Part shown: positions 26,828-35,426 of the stretch, piece by piece
How positions within the stretch are numbered: the first letter of the stretch is position 1
Layout: the number at the start of each line of letters is the position of its first letter
DNA from: JAJFKX01 sp965230265
GTDB taxonomy: Bacteria > Pseudomonadota > Gammaproteobacteria > Xanthomonadales > Wenzhouxiangellaceae
DNA length: 64,000 nucleotides
Direction of reading: 5' to 3'
NCBI GenBank assembly: GCA_965230265.1
Contig: OZ245999.1
Coordinates: forward strand, 1,736,001-1,800,000
The notes under the pieces: generated by a model
Told to the model about the DNA's origin: nothing
Seen by the model: the letters and a program-made list of their open reading frames with translations, nothing else
The model's database searches: none
Position numbers and translations under genes: made by a program

Positions 26828-27427
26828 TCAGACTGCCTGTAATTGATGCCAGCGTTTGCATGCCAGCGCAAACCCGCCAAACAATATGGTGCAGTAAAAC
26901 AGATCACCCAGCAGGTTGTTGCCATAAAATGGCAAGCCTGCAGTGTAACAGGCCACCAGCCCCTGCCACGTTTGTGGGTACAGTTGCCCACTGGCCCATA
27001 CTCCAAAGTTGGACAACAAAAAGAACAGCGTTGAACTGGCCACACTGCATCCGGCAATTCGCGTGACCGTGCGCTGGTTATTCAATACCACATGCCCTAA
27101 CAGAACCACCAGGGCAAATGCTGCATAAGTCCACAATGCGTCCGGGTAAGTGAATACAAAACCATCGAAGTATGCGCCATAAACAAAGTTGTTCAGCAGC
27201 AAATCGCTCAGCCATAAAGCAGCCAGCGTCACAATCAATGCCAGTTTTCGATCACCCAGGTATGCGCCACCGAACAACGCCATTGCGCCAATCGGTGTAA
27301 AGTTCCAAGGGTGCGGCAATAATCGGCTAAGCGCAGCCACAAGGATCACCAGCACAATCCAGGGAATCATGGAACGACGGGCTTGGTTGGTAATGCTGTT
27401 GTTAATATTTGAGGGCATAGCAGTCAT
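26828..27427 (-). CDS. DUF6580-family membrane protein (ECF-transporter-like)
   Basis: Inner-membrane protein of about 199 residues with around five to six hydrophobic helices. NFTPIGAMALFGGAYLGDRK and PFYGNNLLGDLFYCTILFGG are the conserved stretches of the DUF6580 family, which resembles substrate-binding S components of energy-coupling factor (ECF) vitamin transporters. The substrate cannot be told and no ECF ATPase genes are next to it. I used the ATG at 27427; the ATG at 27418 is nearly as likely. It precedes mgtE on the same strand, with 142 bases between, and may or may not be co-transcribed. Confidence 0.75.
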   Translation of the reverse strand: MTAMPSNINNSITNQARRSMIPWIVLVILVAALSRLLPHPWNFTPIGAMALFGGAYLGDRKLALIVTLAALWLSDLLLNNFVYGAYFDGFVFTYPDALWTYAAFALVVLLGHVVLNNQRTVTRIAGCSVASSTLFFLLSNFGVWASGQLYPQTWQGLVACYTAGLPFYGNNLLGDLFYCTILFGGFALACKRWHQLQAV

Positions 27428-27559
27428 CAACGTGTTTGATGTACCAATTATAAAGTGTGTTTGAGAATAAACTAGCCCAAATATTGTTGAACAGCAGCAA
27501 GACGCAACGAACCTGACCGCCCTACAACAACTTGCAACGTAAAATTCAATGGCGCTCGT

Positions 27560-28072
27560 TCACCGCTCACTGGCATCAAAGTTGCGAAGCCAGGAAAAAA
27601 GCTTTGCCAAACCACCCGAACCAAACATTAGGCAAACGCTAAAAGCCAGACCCAGAAGGCCAATAACCAACTTAATTGTAAAGTCACCCGGAAGCAACAT
27701 TACTTCAGATGAAGCCTGTGAAATAACGATCAGGTAGATCACATCACCAATGCTTTGATAAAAGATCCAAATACCAAGCAAAACCACACCAATTCTGAAA
27801 ATAGCCGTGTGGTTTACCGCCCCCTGTAAAGCACCTTTGTCCAAACCTGGCGCGAGTTTTTTGGCGAGAGTGTATGGAAACAGCCATAAAACAACAGCGG
27901 CCACCGCAGGCAGCATAATGACCCCAAAAGAAGTCCATGGGAACTGCAACCAATCACCGTTGGCTCGTTGGATTAGCCAGGCGCTACCAAGTTGCTTTAA
28001 CGCCAGCCAGGCAAGAAAAATGGCAAGCAACCTAATGCCCGCTGCAACCACTGCATAGACATTAACTGCCAT
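27560..28072 (-). CDS. Hypothetical four-helix inner-membrane protein
   Basis: I do not recognise this protein of 170 residues. It has four predicted membrane helices (around residues 7-27, 45-66, 90-112, 130-155) and a short basic C-terminus. It begins MAVNVYAVVAAGIRLLAIFL. Nothing catalytic is visible. It starts 2 bases downstream of the methyltransferase-like gene's stop, with a GGGG ribosome-binding site placed inside the preceding gene's end, so the two are very likely in one operon. Confidence 0.75.
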   Translation of the reverse strand: MAVNVYAVVAAGIRLLAIFLAWLALKQLGSAWLIQRANGDWLQFPWTSFGVIMLPAVAAVVLWLFPYTLAKKLAPGLDKGALQGAVNHTAIFRIGVVLLGIWIFYQSIGDVIYLIVISQASSEVMLLPGDFTIKLVIGLLGLAFSVCLMFGSGGLAKLFSWLRNFDASER

Positions 28073-28074
28073 AT

Positions 28075-28926
28075 TTACCCCTTCAGAAACAATAAAGTCA
28101 TCCGATCACTTTCACCTATTGACTGATATTTTGCCCGATCTGTTTCCCCCAGGCGTAACGATGGCGGTAATGTCCATACGCCTTCAGGATGATCATGCGT
28201 GTCTTTGGGGTTGGCGTTGATTTCAGATTTTTTGGCCAGCTCAAAACCGGCCTGCTCTGCCAATTCAATGATGGTCGCTTCTGACACATAGCCATTGGGC
28301 GCGGTTTGCTTAGGGTCACTGCCTGCTGTTGCACGATGCTGCACTATACCCAAGTGACCGCCATGCTTTAGCACATCGTAAAAATCGGCAAATACCTCTT
28401 CAGCGATACCATCTTCAACCCAGCCATGCGCGCTGCGAAAAGTCACAACCAAATCAACCGTCTCGCTTTTACCGAGCTGTTGTTGAGCCGGGTCCACATA
28501 GCCTGTGACTTTTACATCACCAAACACCTCTTTATTTTCAGACAACTTGCTCAGCAGTTGCCGATCCAGATTAAAACGATAACTTGGATTTTCCGGTTCA
28601 GTTTCCAGATGAGGCTCATAAGCCACAGCAATCAATTGGCCATTGCCCTTTACCACAGGCCCCAGAATATCGGTATACCAACCGGCACCTGGCCAGATTT
28701 CCATGACCGTCATATCATCACGTAAACCAAAAAACTCTAGCGTTTCTAATGGATGGCGATATTGATCACGTGCCTTGTTCGATTGGCTACGGTGCCCCCC
28801 GTCTATCGCCGTCTGAATTTTTTTACTGACGTGATGCGTTTTACTCTCTCCAGCCAGTACGCCACTGATCGAACCCCCTATTGATACAACCAAAGTACTC
28901 AGCACTATTGCGACAAGTCGTTTCAT
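28075..28926 (-). CDS. Exported class I methyltransferase-like protein (copy 1)
   Basis: A 283-residue protein with an N-terminal signal peptide (MKRLVAIVLSTLVVSIGGSISGVLAG) followed by a class I SAM-dependent methyltransferase fold. The SAM loop appears as VMEIWPGAGWYTDILGP, a variant of the usual E/DxGxGxG, and later FADFYDVLKHGGHLGIVQH is the beta-4/5 area. The close relative at 34027 has the same GAGWYT core. Known homologues are annotated as methyltransferases, but SAM is not expected in the periplasm, so the real activity is open. AGGA lies 6 bases before the ATG at 28926. An operon partner follows 2 bases downstream. Confidence 0.8.
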   Translation of the reverse strand: MKRLVAIVLSTLVVSIGGSISGVLAGESKTHHVSKKIQTAIDGGHRSQSNKARDQYRHPLETLEFFGLRDDMTVMEIWPGAGWYTDILGPVVKGNGQLIAVAYEPHLETEPENPSYRFNLDRQLLSKLSENKEVFGDVKVTGYVDPAQQQLGKSETVDLVVTFRSAHGWVEDGIAEEVFADFYDVLKHGGHLGIVQHRATAGSDPKQTAPNGYVSEATIIELAEQAGFELAKKSEINANPKDTHDHPEGVWTLPPSLRLGETDRAKYQSIGESDRMTLLFLKG

Positions 28927-28961
28927 ATTAAATCCTGCTCTAAATGCTACGATTAGCATAC

Positions 28962-28989
28962 AAAAAAGCCCGGCAATTTACCGGGCTTT
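28962..28989 (-). terminator. Rho-independent terminator of the 29006-29458 gene
   Basis: Read on the minus strand: AAAGCCCGG, loop TAAATTG, CCGGGCTTT, running into a T-run (TTTTTT). Nine perfect base pairs. It separates the membrane protein at 29006 from the methyltransferase-like gene downstream. Confidence 0.88.
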
Positions 28990-29005
28990 GCTAAAAAATG
29001 ATGCT

Positions 29006-29458
29006 TTAACTCTCTGGTGACAGTGTCTGGCTGACCCAGCCCAATACCACACCACCAACGATGCAATACACCAAGGAATCAACAGCCCACCAGCCCCAAA
29101 TTGCATCGGGAAGGTTAAAAATGCCAGACCAGCCGGCCATTTGGCAAATCGCCAGGAACCACAGCACAAAACCGTATTTCAAACCTTTCAGCCAGCCGGC
29201 GCCATTAAATGCACTGCGAATAAGCGCATAGATCGCTGCGGCTATAAATGAGCAAATTAAACCAGTGGTAATCCAGCGCGGCATTAATGCCGCCATGTCA
29301 GGCGGGTCCTGAACCAGTTCAGGCCGCCAAAAACTGGCATTGGCCATATATAAGCTGTCTAGCACACCTTCATGAATCAGTGGCCCAGTCAAAAAGGACA
29401 TCAAAAACTGTGCAGCATATAAAGCAGCACCCCCGATAAAAATAATTTTCCAATTCAT
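29006..29458 (-). CDS. Hypothetical four-helix membrane protein
   Basis: A 150-residue inner-membrane protein with four predicted helices: near residues 4-24, 65-85, 95-115 and 122-143. It resembles small membrane proteins of unknown function in marine gammaproteobacteria. Segments WITTGLICSFIAAAIYALIRSAF and GLKYGFVLWFLAICQMAGW are typical of the group, but no role is known. A GGGAG ribosome-binding site precedes the ATG at 29458. A strong terminator follows, so this is a single-gene unit. Confidence 0.75.
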   Translation of the reverse strand: MNWKIIFIGGAALYAAQFLMSFLTGPLIHEGVLDSLYMANASFWRPELVQDPPDMAALMPRWITTGLICSFIAAAIYALIRSAFNGAGWLKGLKYGFVLWFLAICQMAGWSGIFNLPDAIWGWWAVDSLVYCIVGGVVLGWVSQTLSPES

Positions 29459-29567
29459 TGATAAACTCCCGGATTGTTATAGTAGTCCACCATTGCGGTA
29501 TCACGAGTATAGAGGGCCATGGGTTAAGCTGTCGAATTCAACTGCCTGCCAACGAACAACCATGCAA

Positions 29568-30698
29568 TCAATAACCTGTCAACTCAACATAACCATAACC
29601 AGGCGTCGGTTGCCCCATCAAGCGGGCTCGTACATCCACAGCACCTTCCCAATACCTGACCCAACCCCGCCAGTGTTGATTGGGTATTACAGCGCTAATC
29701 TCTAATTCCAGGTTCAATCGTTCGATGGTCATCGTCCAGGAGACTGGATAACGCTTACCCGTCTCTGGTTCTCGCCAAAAGTCATGTGGTTTCAATTGAA
29801 CATCATCGACGGTGAGCCGGGTAACCTGACCGACCGGATCAACCCATACGCCTGCGCTGGCAGCATCAGCACTACTGTCACTTAATCTCAGACGATAAAA
29901 CATCAACTCGTATTGATTATCCAGTTGCAGAGCAAACCAGTCCCAACCTGCCTGGCGGGCATTCAAAGCGCTGGTGCTCCATTCTCTGTCAAACCAGCTA
30001 TCGCCTGTCACTATCAGTTGCTGCTCAACCTGCTGTTGATTGAACAACCGTAACTCACCATTGGTTTGCAAACGGGTTTGGCTGTAGTAATAAGAAGCAT
30101 TTAATGGATCATCCGCGCTTTTCTGGCTTAAACCGTTATCTCCCTGCAGCACCACCGGCTTGCTCGATTCCAACATCATTGACAGGCTAAATTCATCGGC
30201 CTGAATCTCCAGCTGGTAAGGGCCTTGCGGTACTGGTTGATACAAGCGCCAACCATTGGACTGGACATCCAATCCGTTGTTGGTTGCACCAGCCAACCCA
30301 GCTAATTCACGATTTAGATGCTCACTGGTTAAAAACACGCCATTGTCCACATCCGTCAATGCAGCCTGTGCCAACCAAACAGCATCCGATTCCCATAATG
30401 ATTCGCTCTGTTCTTTGGGATCGATAACAAAGCGGAAGAAAGTCACCTGATAACCAAACCGACGTCCTGCAGATTCAAGGTTGCCAGTTAAATACCACCA
30501 CTCGCTGCGAAACCCCGGGTGTTTACCGTGATCCCTCGGAAAACTGAATTGACGTGGACGGTCAGCCCTTAGAAAACCTTCGGTTGCCGGCAAGGAAAGC
30601 AGTTCCACACCACTGCGTTCGTTATTCTGCGAGGCAAAATCACAGGCAAGCATCATCACACCCAGCATACCGCCCATCAAAAAATTGACCATTTTCAT
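29568..30698 (-). CDS. AttH/CrtC-type lipocalin-like lipoprotein
   Basis: Exported lipoprotein of about 376 residues. The signal MKMVNFLMGGMLGVMMLAC ends in a lipobox. The mature part is the AttH/carotenoid hydratase (CrtC) family, two lipocalin-like beta barrels, with the conserved N-terminal FPRDHGKHPGFRSEWWYLTG and WFDREWST, typical of the family's hydrophobic cavity. The function in bacteria is unknown; the fixed partner is an ABC transporter with an FtsX-type permease, as here. The ATG at 30698 overlaps the permease stop (ATGA), showing translational coupling. The frame opens upstream to 30755, but the lipobox fixes the start. Confidence 0.88.
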   Translation of the reverse strand: MKMVNFLMGGMLGVMMLACDFASQNNERSGVELLSLPATEGFLRADRPRQFSFPRDHGKHPGFRSEWWYLTGNLESAGRRFGYQVTFFRFVIDPKEQSESLWESDAVWLAQAALTDVDNGVFLTSEHLNRELAGLAGATNNGLDVQSNGWRLYQPVPQGPYQLEIQADEFSLSMMLESSKPVVLQGDNGLSQKSADDPLNASYYYSQTRLQTNGELRLFNQQQVEQQLIVTGDSWFDREWSTSALNARQAGWDWFALQLDNQYELMFYRLRLSDSSADAASAGVWVDPVGQVTRLTVDDVQLKPHDFWREPETGKRYPVSWTMTIERLNLELEISAVIPNQHWRGWVRYWEGAVDVRARLMGQPTPGYGYVELTGY

Positions 30699-33196
30699 AG
30701 ACTCGTCACCCAACCATTGTCTGCCGATGACGCTGCGCGATTGGTACGGATACACAACAGAGCTGCCAACAAGGTAGCCAATAAACCCACAACTGCAGCC
30801 AGCAGGTAATGTTCTGGTAATAAGCGCACAGCGATATGCCAGCCAAATGCACGCTGATTGATAACCTCACACAACATCCACGCCAATAAAGCCCCCAAAG
30901 GCAACGCCAGCAATACGGCCAGAATACCTAACAGACTCGACTCGTAGAGCATCAGCCGTCGTTGCTCTGTCACACTCAGGCCTAAGCGCTGCAATAATTG
31001 CAGTTCATGACGACGCCCCAATTGCAAAGCCAACAACGCCCCACTGACACCTATCAATGCCACCAACGCGACAATCCAGCGTAAAGCATTGGTGAGTAAA
31101 AAGGTTTGATCAAAAATCCGCAGTGTTTCAGATTTGATGTCGTCCGTCGGGAACCAATCCATGGTCATAGGCAGGCTATTTAGTCTTTGCTGCACCCGCT
31201 CTAAAGAACTTTCCGGCTGGGCCGGTTTTAAATAAATGCCCAAACCAGTCGCTGACATTGGTGTTGATACCAGCGCCGAGCGTAAAACCACCATGCGCCC
31301 TGCCCCTGCTCGATAGTCTTGAAAAACCCCTGCTACCCTTGCATCCACAGATGCTTGCAATGCAGGGATATCAAAACGGACGCTCTGGCCGGTTTCGATA
31401 CCCTGTCTGGCTGCCAGGGTTTCCCCCACCATCACTGGGACTAACTGATGGTTTTGTGCCTGCCAAACACTTTGCCCGGATAACATCCGATACGATTGCT
31501 GTCCCTGTTCAGGTAGCTCGATAATACTCAGCTCAGCCCTGTAATCCGTCAGGCGAATAGCTTCCGTACGCAACCAGCCCACTGCAGCCACTTCAGGCCA
31601 CTGCTGGATATCATGCTGCAGGCTGTCTGGTAAATCTTTACCTTCCGCACCAATATAAGCATCGGCACTCAAGGTAACATCCATCCAATCACTGACACTC
31701 AGGCGAAAGCTATTAATCATGCTGCCAATACCAACAATGCTTGCCACTGCCAATACCAGCGCGATCAGAGCAGGACCAGTATGTTCCAGACTGGCTTGTA
31801 AACGGCGAGCAGCCACTACCCCCAACATACGCCGCCAATCAATCCAATGACGAAAAATACCTGCCAACACACCAAGCACCGCTACTGATAACAACAGATA
31901 GCCCATGGTGACAGCAAATAATCCTGCCAGCGCCAGTAACAGCTGGTCATTGGTGAATAATAAAACCACCCCCGATAGCAATAGCAAAATACCAACAATA
32001 ACCGGCCAGCGATGGGCACCCATGACCGGAGGTCTGCCGATATAACCTGTTTTGTAAACTTTCCACACCAACGGTGTTGCCGCCAACAATGCTCCACCAA
32101 TACCTGCCAGCACACTCAATACCAGCATTTTCGCAGTTATCTGAATACTGCTGTTAAACCCTGATACCCATAAATCCGATAGCGTTTGTTGTATCCAGCC
32201 AATCACCAAATACGCCAGCCCCAAACCCATCACTAAGCCCGCCACTGTACCAACCAGCCCAAGCAATAAAGCTTCCCGCAATGCATCATAGGCCTGAGAT
32301 GCCGGACTGCTGCCTAGGGCATGCCGTAAACGTGTCAATGAACTGCGTTGCAACAGCAGCAAACGAAAGGTACTGAATACAATCAACACGCCCATTAACA
32401 AAGCCAGCAATCCCATTGCCAGCAGATTTAAACCAAATGCTGCTCCTATTCCGGACTGGTCAGCATTGCTAGGACGCAACTCCAACTCAGGCGGCAGATG
32501 TTCCAGCAGTTGTCGAGCCTGTTGGCTATTCATTTGTAGGCGTACACTGTCAATGCCATCACGGTTGAACAACCGTGCAGCCACGCCTATATCGACGACA
32601 ATGACATTCTCGGCCAATACGCTGTCAGGGTTGGTTTGACCCGCCAGCTGCAAAGCGATTGTTTGATCAGCCCACTGCAGTGTCAATTGCCGGGTATCAT
32701 CAGTCGCCAGCAATCGGGGACTGACCAGTGCCATTGGCTCTCCACCCAGCCATGCAGCCATATCAATATCATCTGTACTCGGTAACAAACTTGCCGCCAA
32801 TGAAGCACCGGTAGCCTCTTTGGAGAATGCCGCCTCACTGATTACATCAACCCCCAGTACCGTTACCCGTAGACTGTCTTGTTGATGATTGGTTGTTTGC
32901 AATCTGGCACGTTCACGTATTACCGGCGCCATCGCCACGCTGGGTAAACGCTTGCGAATTCGGTAATAATCATCCAGGCTTATTTGGCTTTGTAGCGCCA
33001 CCACAGTGTGTGTGCTCGTGCCCTGCATGAGTTGCAGATTACGACCAAATGAAGTCTCGATTGCCTGCCGTGCTGCAGTGACGGCAACAATCGCCGCCAC
33101 ACCAACGCTGACGCCTAAAATACCCAGCACAAGCTGTAATGGGTGCGCACGGAAATAACGCCAGGATGACAACCAACGCAACCGCTGGGCACTCAT
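30695..33196 (-). CDS. FtsX-family ABC transporter permease
   Basis: Inner-membrane permease of about 833 residues with the double FtsX layout: an N-terminal helix (residues ~15-40), a large periplasmic domain, a bundle of helices around residues 240-460, and a last helix group at the C-terminus (SGALLALQLGR onward). Such permeases act in lipoprotein release or in extraction of lipids or substrates from the outer leaflet (MacB/LolCE-type mechanism). The ATG at 33196 gives MSAQRLRWLSSWRYFRAHP. The frame is open to 33304, but most of that overlaps the ATPase gene; a GTG at 33223 is a possible alternative. Middle gene of the ATPase-permease-AttH operon. Confidence 0.87.
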   Translation of the reverse strand: MSAQRLRWLSSWRYFRAHPLQLVLGILGVSVGVAAIVAVTAARQAIETSFGRNLQLMQGTSTHTVVALQSQISLDDYYRIRKRLPSVAMAPVIRERARLQTTNHQQDSLRVTVLGVDVISEAAFSKEATGASLAASLLPSTDDIDMAAWLGGEPMALVSPRLLATDDTRQLTLQWADQTIALQLAGQTNPDSVLAENVIVVDIGVAARLFNRDGIDSVRLQMNSQQARQLLEHLPPELELRPSNADQSGIGAAFGLNLLAMGLLALLMGVLIVFSTFRLLLLQRSSLTRLRHALGSSPASQAYDALREALLLGLVGTVAGLVMGLGLAYLVIGWIQQTLSDLWVSGFNSSIQITAKMLVLSVLAGIGGALLAATPLVWKVYKTGYIGRPPVMGAHRWPVIVGILLLLSGVVLLFTNDQLLLALAGLFAVTMGYLLLSVAVLGVLAGIFRHWIDWRRMLGVVAARRLQASLEHTGPALIALVLAVASIVGIGSMINSFRLSVSDWMDVTLSADAYIGAEGKDLPDSLQHDIQQWPEVAAVGWLRTEAIRLTDYRAELSIIELPEQGQQSYRMLSGQSVWQAQNHQLVPVMVGETLAARQGIETGQSVRFDIPALQASVDARVAGVFQDYRAGAGRMVVLRSALVSTPMSATGLGIYLKPAQPESSLERVQQRLNSLPMTMDWFPTDDIKSETLRIFDQTFLLTNALRWIVALVALIGVSGALLALQLGRRHELQLLQRLGLSVTEQRRLMLYESSLLGILAVLLALPLGALLAWMLCEVINQRAFGWHIAVRLLPEHYLLAAVVGLLATLLAALLCIRTNRAASSADNGWVTSL

Positions 33197-33239
33197 TGCT
33201 CTGGTAATGATTAATTCAGACACTGTGGTTTTGTAACCA

Positions 33240-33923
33240 TCATTCGAACACCAGCTGGCCTTGCTGCAGACGGGCGACTGTATCCAGGCCATCGGGTAAT
33301 TCACTGCTATGTGTGACCAATACCAGACCAGCCTGACGACTTCTGCAGGCCGAAATCAATAGTTCAATCACCAACCGGGCATTATCCAGATCCAAATTCC
33401 CCGTTGGCTCGTCCGCCAGCACCAAAGCAGGTTTGTGTGCCAAAGCTCTGGCCACAGCCACTCGCTGCTGCTCACCACCAGATAACTGTGCAGGAAAGCG
33501 ATCATGCTTGTCGGCAATACCCAGGCTACTCAAAAACTCCAGCAACTCATCCCCCTGCGTCATTTGTTGGTTCAGAGCACAAACAAACTGCAGGTTTTCA
33601 AGCACCGTTAGGGTGGGAATCAGGTTAAATTGCTGAAAGATTAAGCCAATATGCTGCCGTCGAAAAGCGGTACGCTGTGTTTCATTCATCTGATCCAGCG
33701 ACTGTTCACAGACTTTCAGGTTACCCGAACTTACCGGCAACAACCCTGCACAGGCGTGCAGCAAGGTGGTTTTCCCCGAACCACTGCGACCCAGCAATGC
33801 CATCTGCTGCCCCGCCAATAAATTAAAGCTGAGCTTATCCAGAATAGGCGGCTGATCAGTTGCTGCAGGGTAACGTAGTTGAACGTTGCTGGCTTGAATG
33901 ACTTCAGATTCAAAATGATTCAT
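33240..33923 (-). CDS. ABC transporter ATP-binding protein, LolD/YbbA type
   Basis: Cytoplasmic ATPase of 227 residues partnering with the FtsX permease. Walker A is LGRSGSGKTTLL, the signature is LSGGEQQRVAVARALA, and Walker B is LVLADEPTGNLD, the typical D-loop of LolD/MacB/FtsE ATPases. It starts the operon whose next genes are the permease and the AttH lipoprotein; the layout suggests an envelope lipid or lipoprotein system (inference). Confidence 0.92.
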   Translation of the reverse strand: MNHFESEVIQASNVQLRYPAATDQPPILDKLSFNLLAGQQMALLGRSGSGKTTLLHACAGLLPVSSGNLKVCEQSLDQMNETQRTAFRRQHIGLIFQQFNLIPTLTVLENLQFVCALNQQMTQGDELLEFLSSLGIADKHDRFPAQLSGGEQQRVAVARALAHKPALVLADEPTGNLDLDNARLVIELLISACRSRQAGLVLVTHSSELPDGLDTVARLQQGQLVFE

Positions 33924-33976
33924 GTCGTCAATGTTCGCATGAATCCCGCTTGAGTTGAACGGCAGCTTAAATTCTA

Positions 33977-34003
33977 CCCGGCGTGATGTTCAGACACGCC
34001 GGG
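33977..34003 (-). terminator. Strong GC hairpin downstream of the 34027 gene
   Basis: CCCGGCGTG pairs with CACGCCGGG around a 9-base loop. On the minus strand it follows the stop of the second methyltransferase-like gene and is followed by TAGAATTT, not a clean T-run, so termination may be partial. Confidence 0.55.
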
Positions 34004-34026
34004 GCCATTCAAAATAACCGATCTAT

Positions 34027-34815
34027 TTATTCTGCTGGTTTGCGGAATAAAAAAGTAAAGCGGTCGGTATTACCTGACACCGTTTTACGGCCGACCTCAT
34101 AACGCAGCTCATCATCCAGGCGTGAGTGCAAAGTGGTGTAATCCACAAACTCAAAGCCAGCCTCCTGGATTTCCTTAATGGCCAACACCGGATCAACACG
34201 ACGACGGTTCTCAGAGTTATCCGCTTCCATATGCCGACGGGTATGATCGACCACACCATAGATACCACCTGGCTTTAAAGCAGCAAATACCGCCGCATTC
34301 ATACTGGCGCGGCCTGCGGCATCAAAGTTATGCACATTGCGGAATGTCAACGCTGCATCCAAGCCAGTTACGCCCAAAGAAAAAGCACCAATGGTCGCCA
34401 GCCGGCCGTCTTCGCTACGGCCTATCTGTGCATCAATGCTTAACAGCTCAACTTGCTCGAAACCAGGTTCATTCAGCAGTTCAGAAGCTTCCAAACGCCC
34501 GGTACCCAAACCGACATACAATTTGCCTGTATCGCGCAAGGCAGGGGCGAGTAACTTGGTGTACCAGCCTGCACCTGGAATCAACTCCAGCACACGCATG
34601 TTTTCATCAATACCAAAAAAATCCAGTGTCTGCTCCGGCAGGCGATTGGCATCGCGCTCTATCTCTGCCTCCGTGCGGATGTCGGACTGCATAGCAGCTT
34701 CAATATTTTGCAAAAATGGACGCTTTTCCTCTTCTGCTACTGGCTGCGCGGTCACTGCCGTAGCCAACAATGTCAGCGCTAAAAATAAACATAGTGTCAA
34801 TAAACGGTATCGCAT
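34027..34815 (-). CDS. Exported class I methyltransferase-like protein (copy 2)
   Basis: A 262-residue paralogue of the protein encoded at 28075. The signal peptide (MRYRLLTLCLFLALTLLATAVTAQ) is clear, and the nucleotide loop is VLELIPGAGWYTKLLAP. Other conserved parts are DAALTFRNVHNFD and AALKPGGIYGVVDHTRRH. The start ATG at 34815 fits a family-like N-terminus and an AGGGAAAA ribosome-binding site; the frame is open to 34935 without support. It is divergent from the DoxX gene at 34927, with about 110 bases in between. Activity unknown: SAM is not normally in the periplasm. Confidence 0.8.
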   Translation of the reverse strand: MRYRLLTLCLFLALTLLATAVTAQPVAEEEKRPFLQNIEAAMQSDIRTEAEIERDANRLPEQTLDFFGIDENMRVLELIPGAGWYTKLLAPALRDTGKLYVGLGTGRLEASELLNEPGFEQVELLSIDAQIGRSEDGRLATIGAFSLGVTGLDAALTFRNVHNFDAAGRASMNAAVFAALKPGGIYGVVDHTRRHMEADNSENRRRVDPVLAIKEIQEAGFEFVDYTTLHSRLDDELRYEVGRKTVSGNTDRFTFLFRKPAE

Positions 34816-34926
34816 GGAATTTTCCCTGTGTTTTACGTTAACAAAAACTTCTGGCATTCTAGCGGCTTGGGGCGTAGACAACCACCTGGGGCGAATGAAA
34901 CCAACACCACCAAACGGGAGCTTATC

Positions 34927-35355
34927 GTGAATCACAACATTGCCATCGAAAACCTTGCGCCCATTCGTTTTATTGCCCGTTGGATGTTAGGCATCATCTT
35001 TGGCATGGCAGGCTTCTGGAAAGTGTTTACCTTGGGTAGTGCCAATCATGCCAATCAATTTTTCGTGCAGGGCTTTGCTGAGCACTGGATTCCAGAATGG
35101 TTATTGTTGATGCTCGGTCACATTATCCCGTACTGGGAACTGGCTGGCGGCATATTGCTGTTGATCGGTTTTAAAGTACGCTGGGTATTGATAAGTTTTG
35201 GCCTGTTATTGTTGATAACCACATACGGCCATGCGCTGCAACAACCATTGTTTGATATTGATGGGCATACCTTTACTCGTCTGATATTGATTTTTATAGT
35301 GTTGGCCATTGCCGATGAACACGATTGGCTAAGTGTTGATAAGCCCACCCGGTAA
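34927..35355 (+). CDS. DoxX-family membrane protein (first of two)
   Basis: Small inner-membrane protein of about 142 residues with four predicted helices. ARWMLGIIFGMAGFWKV and WELAGGILLLIGFKVRW are the typical DoxX segments. Family members are often quinone- or redox-associated but the role is rarely proved. I took the GTG at 34927 because GGGAG lies six bases upstream; the ATG at 34828 would overlap the divergent gene's promoter region. A second DoxX protein lies at 41977. Confidence 0.8.
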   Translation: MNHNIAIENLAPIRFIARWMLGIIFGMAGFWKVFTLGSANHANQFFVQGFAEHWIPEWLLLMLGHIIPYWELAGGILLLIGFKVRWVLISFGLLLLITTYGHALQQPLFDIDGHTFTRLILIFIVLAIADEHDWLSVDKPTR

Positions 35356-35426
35356 GATTGGCATAGTCAACGCTTAACCATCCAGCAAATCTGAACCAAA
35401 ACCGGAAAAACCAGACGAATACCAGC

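Noticed and set aside
34828..34926. 33-codon N-terminal extension of the first DoxX gene
   Set aside because: It covers the promoter region of the divergent methyltransferase-like gene, and GGGAG directly before the GTG at 34927 favours the later start.
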